In this document: in pieces, positions 51,313 through 59,521 of the stretch
Numbering within the stretch: the first letter of the stretch is position 1
Layout of the letters: every line of letters starts with the position of its first letter
Assembly: GCA_947089135.1 (NCBI GenBank)
Contig: CAMUJF010000015.1
Span: 1-64,000 of the forward strand
Source of the DNA: an uncultured Clostridia bacterium
GTDB lineage: Bacteria; Bacillota; Clostridia; Oscillospirales; Ruminococcaceae
DNA: 64,000 nt
Direction: 5' to 3'
Translations under genes and position numbers: made by a program
The notes under the pieces: generated by a model
The model's database searches: none
The model's input: the letters and a program-made list of their open reading frames with translations, nothing else
What the model was told of the DNA's origin: nothing

Positions 51313-51416
51313 ATACTAATCCTCATTAGAATTATTGACAAGAAATTGCCGCCAAAATTTTGATATATGCGTTTTTGCGGCAAGAGATTGCCAATAATTC
51401 AATGAGTGATTAGTAA
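51313..51416. repeat. MITE-like palindromic repeat, copy 3
   Basis: This 104-bp copy has ends ATACTAATCC and GATTAGTAAT, starting 10 bases after the stop of the small membrane protein. It contains the inner AAGAAATTGCCGC/GCGGCAAGAGATTG pairing. Confidence 0.85.
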
Positions 51417-51438
51417 TAATCTCTCTCCTATATAAAAT

Positions 51439-51474
51439 CCCCGTCTGCAAACATTAAACTGTTTGCGGACGGGG
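51439..51474. terminator. Terminator-like hairpin between convergent units
   Basis: CCCCGTCTGCAAACA (51439-51453) pairs with TGTTTGCGGACGGGG (51460-51474), one mismatch, and has A/T-rich flanks on both sides. It lies between MITE copies 3 and 4 and probably ends the hyd operon and the small gene. Confidence 0.7.
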
Positions 51475-51504
51475 AAAATTTTTACTTGTTCAGCATATCA
51501 GTTA

Positions 51505-51610
51505 ATGCTAATCCCTTATTGAATTATGCACAATCTTTCAACGCAAAACCGCATATATCAAAGTTTTTGCAGCGATTTCTTGTTCATAATTCTAATAAGG
51601 AATTAGTATA
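51505..51610. repeat. MITE-like palindromic repeat, copy 4
   Basis: This 106-bp copy has ends AATGCTAATCCC and GGAATTAGTAT, 13 bases before the hydA stop codon on the other strand. It is inverted relative to copy 3 in its internal sequence, as expected for a palindrome. Confidence 0.85.
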
Positions 51611-51623
51611 AGCAGGTCGTAAA

Positions 51624-53369
51624 TTACAGACCTCTCTTAACGTAGCTTGTGTGGAGTATCTCGTGCGCCTTGTGGCTGCCGGGCTCCTCAAAGAAAGTAT
51701 CGTAAACTTCCTTGATAGCGGGGTTCTCATGAGAACGTCTCAGCGTGCTTGCAGCGTCCTGATCGTAGAGAGCCTTTGCGCGGATAGCACGGATATCCTC
51801 AAAGTTGCGAACGCTTGCAGGCTGCTGTGGCTGACCGCCGCCGTTTACGCAGCCGCCGGGACAACCCATTATCTCAATAAAGGTGTAGTCGGCTTCACCG
51901 CTCTTTACCTTGTTGAGAAGCGTTGCAGCGTTTGCAGTACCCGAAGCGACCGCGACCTTAACGTCAAGATCACCAACCTTGTAGGAGGCTTCCTTAATTC
52001 CTTCTACGCCGCGGACTTCTGTAAAGTCGATATTGCCTGCTTCTTCGCCTGTGATCATCTTAACGGCAGTACGCAGAGCAGCTTCCATTACGCCGCCTGT
52101 TGCGCCGAAGATAACGCCTGCGCCTGTGCCTATGCCCAGAGGCTCGTCGAACTTCTCGTCCTCAAGCTCTGTGAACTTGATGCCGCATCTCTTGATAAGA
52201 CGTGCAAGCTCTCTTGTTGTGATAGAGATATCCACGTCGGGAACTCCCGCCGCGCTCTGGTCGTCTCTGCCTATCTCGAATTTCTTAGCGGTACATGGCA
52301 TAACAGCAACTACAACCATATCCTTGGGGTCTATACCCATTTTCTGAGCGTAGTATGTCTTAGCCGTTGCACCAAACATCTGCATAGGAGACTTGCAGGA
52401 AGACAGGTTGTCTATCATATCGGGGAAATAATGCTCGCAGTACTTGATCCAGCCGGGCGAACAGGAAGTGATCATAGGCAGCTTGCCGCCGTTCTTAACG
52501 CGTTCTACCAGCTCGTTTGCTTCTTCCATAATGGTGAGGTCGGCGGCAAAGTCTGTATCAAACACCTTTGCGAAGCCTATCCTGCGGAGAGCCGCAGCCA
52601 TTTTGCCCTCAACGTTGGTACCCATGGGGTAGCCGAATTCCTCGCCCAGAGCCGCACGAACTGCGGGAGCTGTCTGAACGATAACGAACTTGCTCTCGTC
52701 GGCAATAGCGTCCAGAACCTTGTCCGTGTCGTCCTTTTCGGTGATAGCGCCAACGGGACATACAGCGATACACTGACCGCAGGAGATACAGCTTGTCTCA
52801 CCAAGACCGAGCTCAAAAGCGGAGCTGATGTGAGTCTTGAAGCCTCTCTCGTTCGCGCCGATTACGCCTACGCCCTGAGTAGCGTTACATACCGCAACGC
52901 AGCGGCGGCAAAGGATACACTTGTTGTTATCCCTTATCATGTGAGCGGCGGAGAAGTCGATATCGTACTTCATATTTTCGCCCTCGTATTTGCACTCGTC
53001 GTCAACGCCCATGTCATGGCACATTTTCTTCAGTTCGCAGTTTTCGCTCCTTACGCAGGAGGTACACTTCTTTTCATGAGTGGAAAGAATAAGCTGCAAA
53101 GTTTTCTTTCTTGACTCCAGAACCTTTGGCGTATTCGTAAATATCTGCATACCCTCCGTAATGGGGTAAACGCAGGAAGCAACAAGACGCTTTCCTCTGC
53201 CCTCGTCGGCTTCGACAACGCAGATACGGCACGCGCCGATCTCGTTTATATCTTTAAGGTAGCAAAGGGTGGGAATATCAACGTTCGCCATACGCGCAGC
53301 CTGAAGGATAGTGGTACCCTTGGGCGCGGTAACTTGGGCGCCGTTGACTTTAACATTAATCATATCCAT
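51624..53369 (-). CDS. hydA: [FeFe] hydrogenase catalytic subunit (HydA/HndD type)
   Basis: This 581-residue subunit makes or uses H2. It carries an N-terminal plant-type [2Fe-2S] domain (CYLKDINEIGACRICVVE), the His/Cys [4Fe-4S] ligand set (HEKKCTSCVRSENC), two ferredoxin clusters (CILCRRCVAVC, CISCGQCIAVCP), and the H-cluster domain with TSCSPGW, MPCTAKKFE and IMGCPGGCVNGGGQP. The first H-cluster motif has Ser where many hydrogenases have a second Cys. It works with the NuoF- and NuoE-like subunits encoded upstream as a cytoplasmic bifurcating enzyme using NAD(P)H and ferredoxin. AAGGAGGATT precedes the ATG. Confidence 0.93.
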   Translation of the reverse strand: MDMINVKVNGAQVTAPKGTTILQAARMANVDIPTLCYLKDINEIGACRICVVEADEGRGKRLVASCVYPITEGMQIFTNTPKVLESRKKTLQLILSTHEKKCTSCVRSENCELKKMCHDMGVDDECKYEGENMKYDIDFSAAHMIRDNNKCILCRRCVAVCNATQGVGVIGANERGFKTHISSAFELGLGETSCISCGQCIAVCPVGAITEKDDTDKVLDAIADESKFVIVQTAPAVRAALGEEFGYPMGTNVEGKMAAALRRIGFAKVFDTDFAADLTIMEEANELVERVKNGGKLPMITSCSPGWIKYCEHYFPDMIDNLSSCKSPMQMFGATAKTYYAQKMGIDPKDMVVVAVMPCTAKKFEIGRDDQSAAGVPDVDISITTRELARLIKRCGIKFTELEDEKFDEPLGIGTGAGVIFGATGGVMEAALRTAVKMITGEEAGNIDFTEVRGVEGIKEASYKVGDLDVKVAVASGTANAATLLNKVKSGEADYTFIEIMGCPGGCVNGGGQPQQPASVRNFEDIRAIRAKALYDQDAASTLRRSHENPAIKEVYDTFFEEPGSHKAHEILHTSYVKRGL

Positions 53370-53397
53370 TTCTTAAAATCCTCCTTATCCGATCGGC

Positions 53398-55278
53398 TTA
53401 CTTCTTGGAGATCGCGCCGAACTTACATTTTTCGATGCACGCTCCGCACTTCAGGCACTTATCCTTGTTGATAACGTGAGGAGTTTTAACCGAGCCTTCG
53501 ATAGCTCCCGCGGGACAAACTCTTGCGCAGGCGGTACAGCCCTTGCACTTGTCGGGGTCGATCTCGAAGCTGAGAAGCTTTTTGCAGACTCCTGCGGGAC
53601 ATCTTTTATCCACAACGTGAGCCACATACTCGTCGCGGAAGAATTTCAGCGTGGAGAGAACAGGGTTAGGCGCAGTCTGACCCAGACCGCACAGAGAGTT
53701 TGCCTTGATGTAGTAGCAAAGCTCCTCCATCTTGTCGATGTCCTCAAGAGTGCCCTGACCTCTTGTTATCTTGTCGAGAATTTCAAGCAGTCTCTTTGTA
53801 CCCACGCGGCAGGGAGTACACTTTCCGCAGGACTCGTCAACGGTGAATTCCAGGAAGAACTTGGCGATATCCACCATACAGTTGTCCTCGTCCATAACGA
53901 TAAGTCCGCCCGAACCCATCATAGAGCCGATAGCGATAAGGTTGTCGTAGTCAATGGGGATATCAAAATGCTCCGCAGGGATACAGCCGCCGGAGGGTCC
54001 GCCTGTCTGAGCGGCCTTGAACTTTTTGCCGCCGGGGATACCGCCGCCGATCTCTTCAACTACTTCGCGGAGGGTTGTTCCCATAGGTACTTCGACCAGA
54101 CCTGTGTTGTTTATCTTTCCTCCCAGAGCGAATACCTTTGTACCCTTGGATTTTTCGGTACCCATAGCGGAGAACCACTCTGCGCCGTTAAGGATTATTC
54201 TCGGAACGTTGGCGTATGTCTCAACATTGTTGAGGATAGTAGGCTTGCCGTAAAGACCCTTTTCCGCAGGGAACGGAGGACGGGGACGGGGCTCGCCGCG
54301 GTTGCCCTCGATAGAGGTCATGAGAGCAGTTTCCTCGCCGCACACGAACGCGCCTGCGCCGAGACGGAGCTCGATATCGAAATCAAAGTCCGTACCGAAA
54401 ATGCCCTTGCCCAGAATGCCGTATTCACGCGCCTGACCGATAGCGATCTCCAGACGGTGGATAGCGATTGGGTACTCGGCTCTTACGTATATGTAGCCCT
54501 GATTTGCGCCGATAGCGTAGCCTGCGATAGCCATAGCCTCCAGAACAACGTGGGGGTCGCCCTCCAGAACTGAACGGTCCATGAACGCGCCCGGGTCGCC
54601 CTCGTCGGCGTTGCAGCACACGTATTTCTGATCGGCGTTGGGAACGATGTTTCTTGCCAACTTCCACTTCATGCCTGTGGGGAATCCGCCGCCGCCTCTT
54701 CCGCGGAGACCGGAATCAAGGATAGTCTGGATAACGTCCTCAGGCTTCATGGTGGTGATGACCTTGGCGAGAGCCTGATAGCCGTCTGTACCGATGTATT
54801 CGTCGATATTTTCGGGATTTATAACGCCGCAGTTACGGAGAGCAACGCGGTGCTGTTTTTTATAGAAGTTTGTTTCGTTAAGGGATTTGATACCCGCGTC
54901 GGTAACGGTCTCCTTGTAGAGATATTTTGTATCGACATGACCGTTAACAAGGTGTTCCCTTACGATCTCGGGGATCTCGTCCTCCTTGACCATAGAGTAG
55001 AAAGCTCCCTCGGGGTAAACGATCATAATGGGTCCCAGTGCGCAAAGACCGAAGCAGCCTGTTTTGATTACCTGTACCTTGTCGCTTATGCCGTTCTTTT
55101 CTATTTCCTCGTTCAGCCTTTCAATGATCTTAGCGCTTCCCGAAGAGGTACAGCCTGTACCGCCGCAGACAAGAACCTGATATTTCTTATCTGCGCTGTC
55201 GGAAGATTCTCTGCGGACTTCGACCTGTCCTTTTATTTTATCACGGATGGCGTTAAGTTCTTCCAGCGATTTCTTCAT
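53398..55278 (-). CDS. hydB: NuoF-like hydrogenase subunit (HydB/HndC type)
   Basis: This flavoprotein of 626 residues has an N-terminal thioredoxin-like [2Fe-2S] domain (CGGTGCTSSGS and KTGCFGLCALGP), the FMN/NADH-binding NuoF core (GLRGRGGGGFPTGMKW; CCNADEGDPGAF), the [4Fe-4S] motif ESCGKCTPCRVGT and two C-terminal ferredoxin clusters (CKGCTACARVCP, CLKCGACIEKC). It passes electrons between NAD(P)H, FMN and the HydA clusters and is the presumed bifurcation site. The fused N-terminal domain replaces a separate HndB protein, and none is encoded. AAGGAGGATAAT precedes the ATG. Confidence 0.94.
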   Translation of the reverse strand: MKKSLEELNAIRDKIKGQVEVRRESSDSADKKYQVLVCGGTGCTSSGSAKIIERLNEEIEKNGISDKVQVIKTGCFGLCALGPIMIVYPEGAFYSMVKEDEIPEIVREHLVNGHVDTKYLYKETVTDAGIKSLNETNFYKKQHRVALRNCGVINPENIDEYIGTDGYQALAKVITTMKPEDVIQTILDSGLRGRGGGGFPTGMKWKLARNIVPNADQKYVCCNADEGDPGAFMDRSVLEGDPHVVLEAMAIAGYAIGANQGYIYVRAEYPIAIHRLEIAIGQAREYGILGKGIFGTDFDFDIELRLGAGAFVCGEETALMTSIEGNRGEPRPRPPFPAEKGLYGKPTILNNVETYANVPRIILNGAEWFSAMGTEKSKGTKVFALGGKINNTGLVEVPMGTTLREVVEEIGGGIPGGKKFKAAQTGGPSGGCIPAEHFDIPIDYDNLIAIGSMMGSGGLIVMDEDNCMVDIAKFFLEFTVDESCGKCTPCRVGTKRLLEILDKITRGQGTLEDIDKMEELCYYIKANSLCGLGQTAPNPVLSTLKFFRDEYVAHVVDKRCPAGVCKKLLSFEIDPDKCKGCTACARVCPAGAIEGSVKTPHVINKDKCLKCGACIEKCKFGAISKK

Positions 55279-55308
55279 TTGGTATTATCCTCCTTGGTAT
55301 ATTTTGTG

Positions 55309-55422
55309 ATACTGAAATTTAATTGCAATGTGTACAAAAAATCGGATAAAAGCTTGCGTTTGCGGGAAAAGATTTTTCGTCTATAGTTTATATAGCTTAA
55401 TAGCTTAATTAAATTTCAGTAT
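55309..55422. repeat. Long inverted-repeat element in the hyd operon
   Basis: Perfect 16-bp arms (ATACTGAAATTTAATT, 55309-55324, and its complement, 55407-55422) enclose 82 bases, making a 114-bp element. It fills the spacer between hydC and hydB and would fold into a large stem in the transcript. Confidence 0.7.
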
Positions 55423-55497
55423 AAGCGCTCTCCCGTTTCACGGCAGGATATGTACTTGTCCACTTGTCCGGAATCAAAAAGGAGAGCAAACGGTATA

Positions 55498-55992
55498 TCA
55501 GTTGTACTTTGCAAGGATATCGTCGATATCGTCAACGGTAAGTCTGCCGTAAACGTCTTCGTTGACGGTGAGAACGGGAGCAAGACCGCAAGCTCCTATG
55601 CAGCGGCAGGCTTCAAGAGAGAACTTACCGTCGGGAGTACAGCCTCCGCCGTCGATGCCGAGCTTTTCGATAAGCTTGTTGTAGATATCGCCGCTTCCCT
55701 TAACGTAGCACGCGGTTCCGAGACATACGGAAATCTTGTACTGACCCTTTGGGTTGAGCGCGAACTGAGCGTAAAAAGTGACTACCCCGTAGATCTTTTC
55801 AAGGGGATAGCCTGTTTCCGCGGCAATTATCTTCTGTACCTCGATAGGAAGATAACCGTAGATCTCCTGCGCCTGCTGAAGAATAGGCATAAGGCAGCCC
55901 TTTTCGTTCTTGTGGCTGTCGATAACGGCGCGAAGCTTCTTCTCCTGCTCGGGAGTACCCGCGAAAGGAATGGATGAAATAGTAGAACCCAT
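55498..55992 (-). CDS. hydC: NuoE-like hydrogenase subunit (HydC/HndA type)
   Basis: This 164-residue [2Fe-2S] thioredoxin-like protein has the four ligand cysteines in CLGTACYVKG and CRCIGACGLAP, and the typical N-terminal helical bundle (GCLMPILQQAQEIYGYLP). It is an electron-transfer subunit of the trimeric hydrogenase. It is the first gene of the hydCBA operon; AGGAGG precedes the ATG. A gap of 219 bases with a long inverted repeat separates it from hydB. Confidence 0.93.
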   Translation of the reverse strand: MGSTISSIPFAGTPEQEKKLRAVIDSHKNEKGCLMPILQQAQEIYGYLPIEVQKIIAAETGYPLEKIYGVVTFYAQFALNPKGQYKISVCLGTACYVKGSGDIYNKLIEKLGIDGGGCTPDGKFSLEACRCIGACGLAPVLTVNEDVYGRLTVDDIDDILAKYN

Positions 55993-56066
55993 TATAGAAC
56001 CTCCTCAATGTAGTGCTTATTTTGTATCCGAAAACACATCGGTACACAAAATGCAGTCATACATAC

Positions 56067-56075
56067 ATTATATCA
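56067..56075 (-). promoter_or_regulatory. Extended -10 promoter of the hyd operon
   Basis: On the minus strand TGATATAAT (56075-56067) is an extended -10 box, about 75 bases before hydC. No good -35 hexamer at 17 bases is visible. The remaining AT-rich stretch to 56300 shows no gene. Confidence 0.5.
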
Positions 56076-56300
56076 CATATTTCGTCAAATTGCTACAAAA
56101 ATATGTCACAGACGTTAAGTCTTTTTATTGTGCATTTATAACAAAAAAATATTTTCTGTAAACTTTTTTTGTATGCCGTGGTACAAGCTTCCTGTTAAAT
56201 ATTTATGCATACGGACATGAAAAATACCGCCGCTTTTGTCGCCGGAAACAAAAAATGTTCGTTGCAGCAGAGAAGCCTGCTGTTTTTATTGTTACAGTAA

Positions 56301-56334
56301 TTTACTCCCAAGATGTCTGCACCTTGGGAGTAAA
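56301..56334. terminator. Perfect hairpin after the ABC-2 exporter operon
   Basis: TTTACTCCCAAG (56301-56312) pairs with CTTGGGAGTAAA (56323-56334), 7 bases from the stop of the last gene. The T-run is short. Confidence 0.65.
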
Positions 56335-56340
56335 TCGGCA

Positions 56341-56643
56341 TTATGATCGGTCGTCGTAAAATATATCGCTGCTGTAGTCTCCCTTGCCCGTCTCCTCGCG
56401 GATACGGCGGATAGTTTCGCTGTAGGCGGCAGCTTTTCGCTCGGCGCGTCTGCCGGTAAGGGACAGGGTGATCAGCAGCACCGCTATGCCGCTCATTATA
56501 AGCAGATCGCCTTTTTCAAATCCGAACCTGTCCTTTGACAGCCACATTACAGCCGTGCCTATGCAGAAAAGCGTGCTGCACGTCCGCAGCAGAACCGATT
56601 TCCGTTCGCGGGGGACGTAGATAGTTCTTTTTTCTCCGCTCAT
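56341..56643 (-). CDS. Small membrane protein behind the ABC-2 exporter
   Basis: This 100-residue protein has a basic N-terminus, two transmembrane helices (VLLRTCSTLFCIGTAVMWL; LIMSGIAVLLITLSL) and a charged cytoplasmic C-terminus (RRAERKAAAYSETIRRIREE). It follows the permease gene by 21 bases and ends the operon, so it may be an accessory subunit. No family recognised. Confidence 0.7.
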   Translation of the reverse strand: MSGEKRTIYVPRERKSVLLRTCSTLFCIGTAVMWLSKDRFGFEKGDLLIMSGIAVLLITLSLTGRRAERKAAAYSETIRRIREETGKGDYSSDIFYDDRS

Positions 56644-56664
56644 TTTTCTAAGCCTCCGCAGTTA

Positions 56665-58047
56665 TCACTGTTCATTAGAAAGAGTTTTTTTACCGCGTTT
56701 TTTCGACGCTGAGTCCGTCGAAAACGACATTGTAAACAGCTTATCGGTGGTAAACATTTTTACCGCCAGGAACATACATACCGCAAAGAAAATTATCTGG
56801 TACGCAAGTCCTCCCCAGAAAATAAGCATATTTCCGTTCATAAGATTTGAAAGAGCCATGTAGGTGTGGGTAAACGGGATCGCGTAAACTACAAATTTAA
56901 ATACAGCCGACATAGAGTTTACGTCCATGAACATTGTGATGAAAAACGGTATCATTACTGCTATCATTATCGGCATTGTGAGCGTTTGTACCGATTTAAC
57001 GTCGGTCGCCATTGCGCCGAGGATAAGGGAAATCGCAAGACCGATAGCAATAGTAAAGAAAAGCTGAAGTGCGAAAAGTACATAGCTCATAGGCGTAAGG
57101 GCGATTCCAAGCTCTGCCATTGCCTGACCTACTCCGGTTACGCCTTCGGAAACCGCGGAAACATCAACGTTTGACATATCTGTTGTTGATATTTCATTTA
57201 CTGCGCTGCCCATCATTCCTACCATATAAAGCGCAAAGCCGACTATCATAAATAACGCGTTAAGCAGAGCGGAAATTACCGCTGCAACCATTTTTGCGGA
57301 CAGCACCGTCATTCTCGATACGGGCGCGGATAAAAGCGTCTCCAGTGTTTTGTCAATTTTTTCCGTTGAGATAGCGGTCATTATCATCTGCGAAGCCATG
57401 AGCAAAAGGAAAAATATTGCGAACGGCGCTATCATGGACTGCATCATTGTTATCGCTCCCAATGCGGAAGCGGACACCTGAGCGGTTTTGCCGTTGTTTA
57501 CGGTGTACTCAACAGTAGTCATAGGCTCTCTTATAAGAGCGATATCATCTTCGGTAAGTCCGTAATTTTCGCTCATTATCTCGTTCATGCAGACGGTTTG
57601 TATCCTGCTTATAACGTCAGAGCCGGAAATGGTGCTCATTGAAGAAGCGATCCCTGCTGTGGACATTGTGCTGACAAATTTTATCAGCGCGGGTTCTTTT
57701 TTCACCGTAATGCTTTCGCCGTAGCCCTGAGGGATTATAACGGCGTTTTTAATATCCAGTCTTTCCAGTTCTGCGGCGTAATCGTCGCTTTCAAAGGTCA
57801 CGTAGTTTATTTCAGTGGTTTGGGAGTCCTCTATCTTTTTCAGAACTTCGGCGGTGAACTCGCTGTCGTCCTGATTGCAAAGCGTTATTTTGGAGGTGTC
57901 GAAGCCCTCCTCCATTGCGCCGCCCATTATTTGTCCCATAAAGATAAGCAGCGCCATTGTAAATACCATGCTGATTATCGCCTGCTTTGTTATAAGCTCC
58001 CGCAGTTCTTTTTTTAGCAGATTACCGAACTTCATTTTAATAATCAT
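56665..58047 (-). CDS. ABC-2 type permease (NatB/YhaP-like)
   Basis: This 460-residue membrane protein has a first transmembrane helix near residues 20-40 (AIISMVFTMALLIFMGQIM), an external domain of about 170 residues, and five more helices including IAPFAIFFLLLMASQMIM, followed by the characteristic TEKIDKTLETLLSAPVSR motif of the NatB/YhaP family. With the ATPase encoded just upstream it forms an exporter; NatAB-type systems pump Na+ or export peptides/lipids. The ATG at 58047 is a compromise: a frame open further upstream would run through an intercistronic stem-loop and the ribosome binding site. Confidence 0.87.
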   Translation of the reverse strand: MIIKMKFGNLLKKELRELITKQAIISMVFTMALLIFMGQIMGGAMEEGFDTSKITLCNQDDSEFTAEVLKKIEDSQTTEINYVTFESDDYAAELERLDIKNAVIIPQGYGESITVKKEPALIKFVSTMSTAGIASSMSTISGSDVISRIQTVCMNEIMSENYGLTEDDIALIREPMTTVEYTVNNGKTAQVSASALGAITMMQSMIAPFAIFFLLLMASQMIMTAISTEKIDKTLETLLSAPVSRMTVLSAKMVAAVISALLNALFMIVGFALYMVGMMGSAVNEISTTDMSNVDVSAVSEGVTGVGQAMAELGIALTPMSYVLFALQLFFTIAIGLAISLILGAMATDVKSVQTLTMPIMIAVMIPFFITMFMDVNSMSAVFKFVVYAIPFTHTYMALSNLMNGNMLIFWGGLAYQIIFFAVCMFLAVKMFTTDKLFTMSFSTDSASKKRGKKTLSNEQ

Positions 58048-58070
58048 ATTCCCGATAGGGGAATATATCC

Positions 58071-58157
58071 TCCTTTCGATGTTTTGCGGTTTGCGAAGCA
58101 AATTTCCAACGAAGTCGGAAAAGCAAAACTCGCAGTCCGAAAAATTTATTTTTCGGA
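58071..58157 (-). other. Intercistronic stem-loop element with ribosome binding site, copy B
   Basis: This 87-nt segment aligns with 11885-11972: in transcript order hairpin TCCGAAAAA-TAAA-TTTTTCGGA (overlapping the ATPase stop codon), a second stem GTTTTGC/GCAAAAC, then AAAGGAGG. It is placed before the second gene of an ABC operon in both cases. Confidence 0.5.
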
Positions 58158-58886
58158 TTTGACCACCTTTTCAAATACTTCCTCAAGGTTAGCGGCTTCG
58201 TACCGCTCTTTAAGTTCGTCGATACGTCCCACAGCCATGAGCTTTCCGCCGGTCATTATGCCCACGCGGTCGGAAACATACTCTATCTCCAGCATATTGT
58301 GGGAGGACAGCAGAAACGCCATGTTGTGCTCCTTGGCGAGAGCCTTTATCATTTTGCGTATTTCAAGGGCGTTGATAACGTCCAGACCGGAGGTCGCCTC
58401 GTCCATTATGGCAAGCTTCGGTTCGGTCATTACCGCCCTTGCGAGCAGCAGCTTCCTTATCATGCCGCGGGAGTAGCCGCCTATCTTGTCGGAGAGTCTG
58501 TCTCCCAGACCGCATATAGCCTTGCCCCGCTCCACGTATTTGTCAAGCTCGTCCTTGTCCTTTGCGAAAAGGGACGCCATGAATTCAAGGTAATTTATAC
58601 CCGTCATGGTCTTATAGGCTCCCGCTTCGTCGGGAAGATATGTGATATTCTCCCTTACCTTGTCAGGCTCCTTAACAATGCTGTGTCCTGCCACGAGAGC
58701 GTCCCCCGAAGTAGGCTGTATAAGGGTGGATATCATGCGTATGGTTGTGGTTTTGCCTGCTCCGTTGGGACCGATAAGCGCGAATATCTCGCCCTCGTCA
58801 ACACTGAAGCTTACCCCGTCGGCGGCAAAAACGTCTTTCTTGGGGTACTTTTTTGAAAGTCCCCCGACCTCAAGAACCGATGCCAT
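58146..58886 (-). CDS. ABC transporter ATP-binding protein (NatA-like)
   Basis: This 246-residue ABC ATPase has Walker A GPNGAGKTTT, Q-loop (YLPDE), signature GYSRGMIRK (altered), Walker B LAIMDEATSGLD with the catalytic Glu, and H-loop SSHNM. The altered signature is common in NatA/CcmA-like exporters. GGAGG precedes the ATG; a promoter (TTGACA-17-TATTAT) lies 46 bases upstream. It is the first gene of a three-gene exporter operon. Confidence 0.92.
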   Translation of the reverse strand: MASVLEVGGLSKKYPKKDVFAADGVSFSVDEGEIFALIGPNGAGKTTTIRMISTLIQPTSGDALVAGHSIVKEPDKVRENITYLPDEAGAYKTMTGINYLEFMASLFAKDKDELDKYVERGKAICGLGDRLSDKIGGYSRGMIRKLLLARAVMTEPKLAIMDEATSGLDVINALEIRKMIKALAKEHNMAFLLSSHNMLEIEYVSDRVGIMTGGKLMAVGRIDELKERYEAANLEEVFEKVVKSEK

Positions 58887-58931
58887 TTTAATTTACCTCC
58901 TGCCATTTAGTTGTACTAATTTAATAATACA

Positions 58932-58960
58932 ATAATACTACAAATTTTTTCTTTTGTCAA
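58932..58960 (-). promoter_or_regulatory. Promoter of the NatAB-like operon
   Basis: On the minus strand TTGACA (58960-58955), 17 bases and TATTAT (58937-58932). The AT-rich stretch 58960-59260 beyond shows no gene. Confidence 0.7.
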
Positions 58961-59269
58961 TTGACTATAGTGTACAATAAACCGTCATGCCATATGCCGT
59001 ATTTTGTATATAGGCGATACCGTTAAGCCATAAAGTGTACTCCGTAACATAGCGTATACTTTTTTATAATTATACCATGCTTTCTGATAAAAAGCAATAC
59101 CTTAGTATTAAAAAGTGTATAACCTTATTGAAATTTGATAAAATTACTTACAGCGTTCCGCACAGAAAACGCACAAAAGCTGAGCCGTAAGTCTTGCATA
59201 TACGGACGTCGGCGAAAGATTTTGTTTGCGTTTTCAAAGCGGGATCGCTGTAGAGAAAGGGTGATGAAA

Positions 59270-59521
59270 ATGTCAAGATCCGCAAAGATCTCTAAGCAGA
59301 ACGAATACAAATATATTCAGCTTGGGCTTAACATCGCATATTACCGCAAGCTGCAGGGGTTCACTCAGGAAGAGCTTGCGGAGGCGGCGGGGATAAGCCG
59401 TTCACATATAAGCGCAATAGAAGCGGCAAATATAGTCCACAACGTTTCTCTTGAAGTAATTTTCAACATTGCCGCCGCCCTCGGTACGGAGCCGTACAAG
59501 CTGCTGATATTCAGGGACTAA
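59270..59521 (+). CDS. XRE-family helix-turn-helix regulator
   Basis: This 83-residue DNA-binding protein consists almost only of an XRE domain (GLNIAYYRKLQGFTQEELAE, ISRSHISAIEAANIVHNVS). The second ATG (59270) is used because AAAGGGTG then has the right spacing. It converges with the membrane-protein operon and overlaps its last gene by 4 bases at the stop codons. No toxin or other partner is adjacent, so its targets are unknown. Confidence 0.85.
   Translation: MSRSAKISKQNEYKYIQLGLNIAYYRKLQGFTQEELAEAAGISRSHISAIEAANIVHNVSLEVIFNIAAALGTEPYKLLIFRD

Noticed and set aside
51651..53114. Long plus-strand frame opposite hydA
   Set aside because: The minus strand encodes unmistakable hydrogenase motifs over the same bases; the plus frame has no ribosome binding site or recognisable domain.
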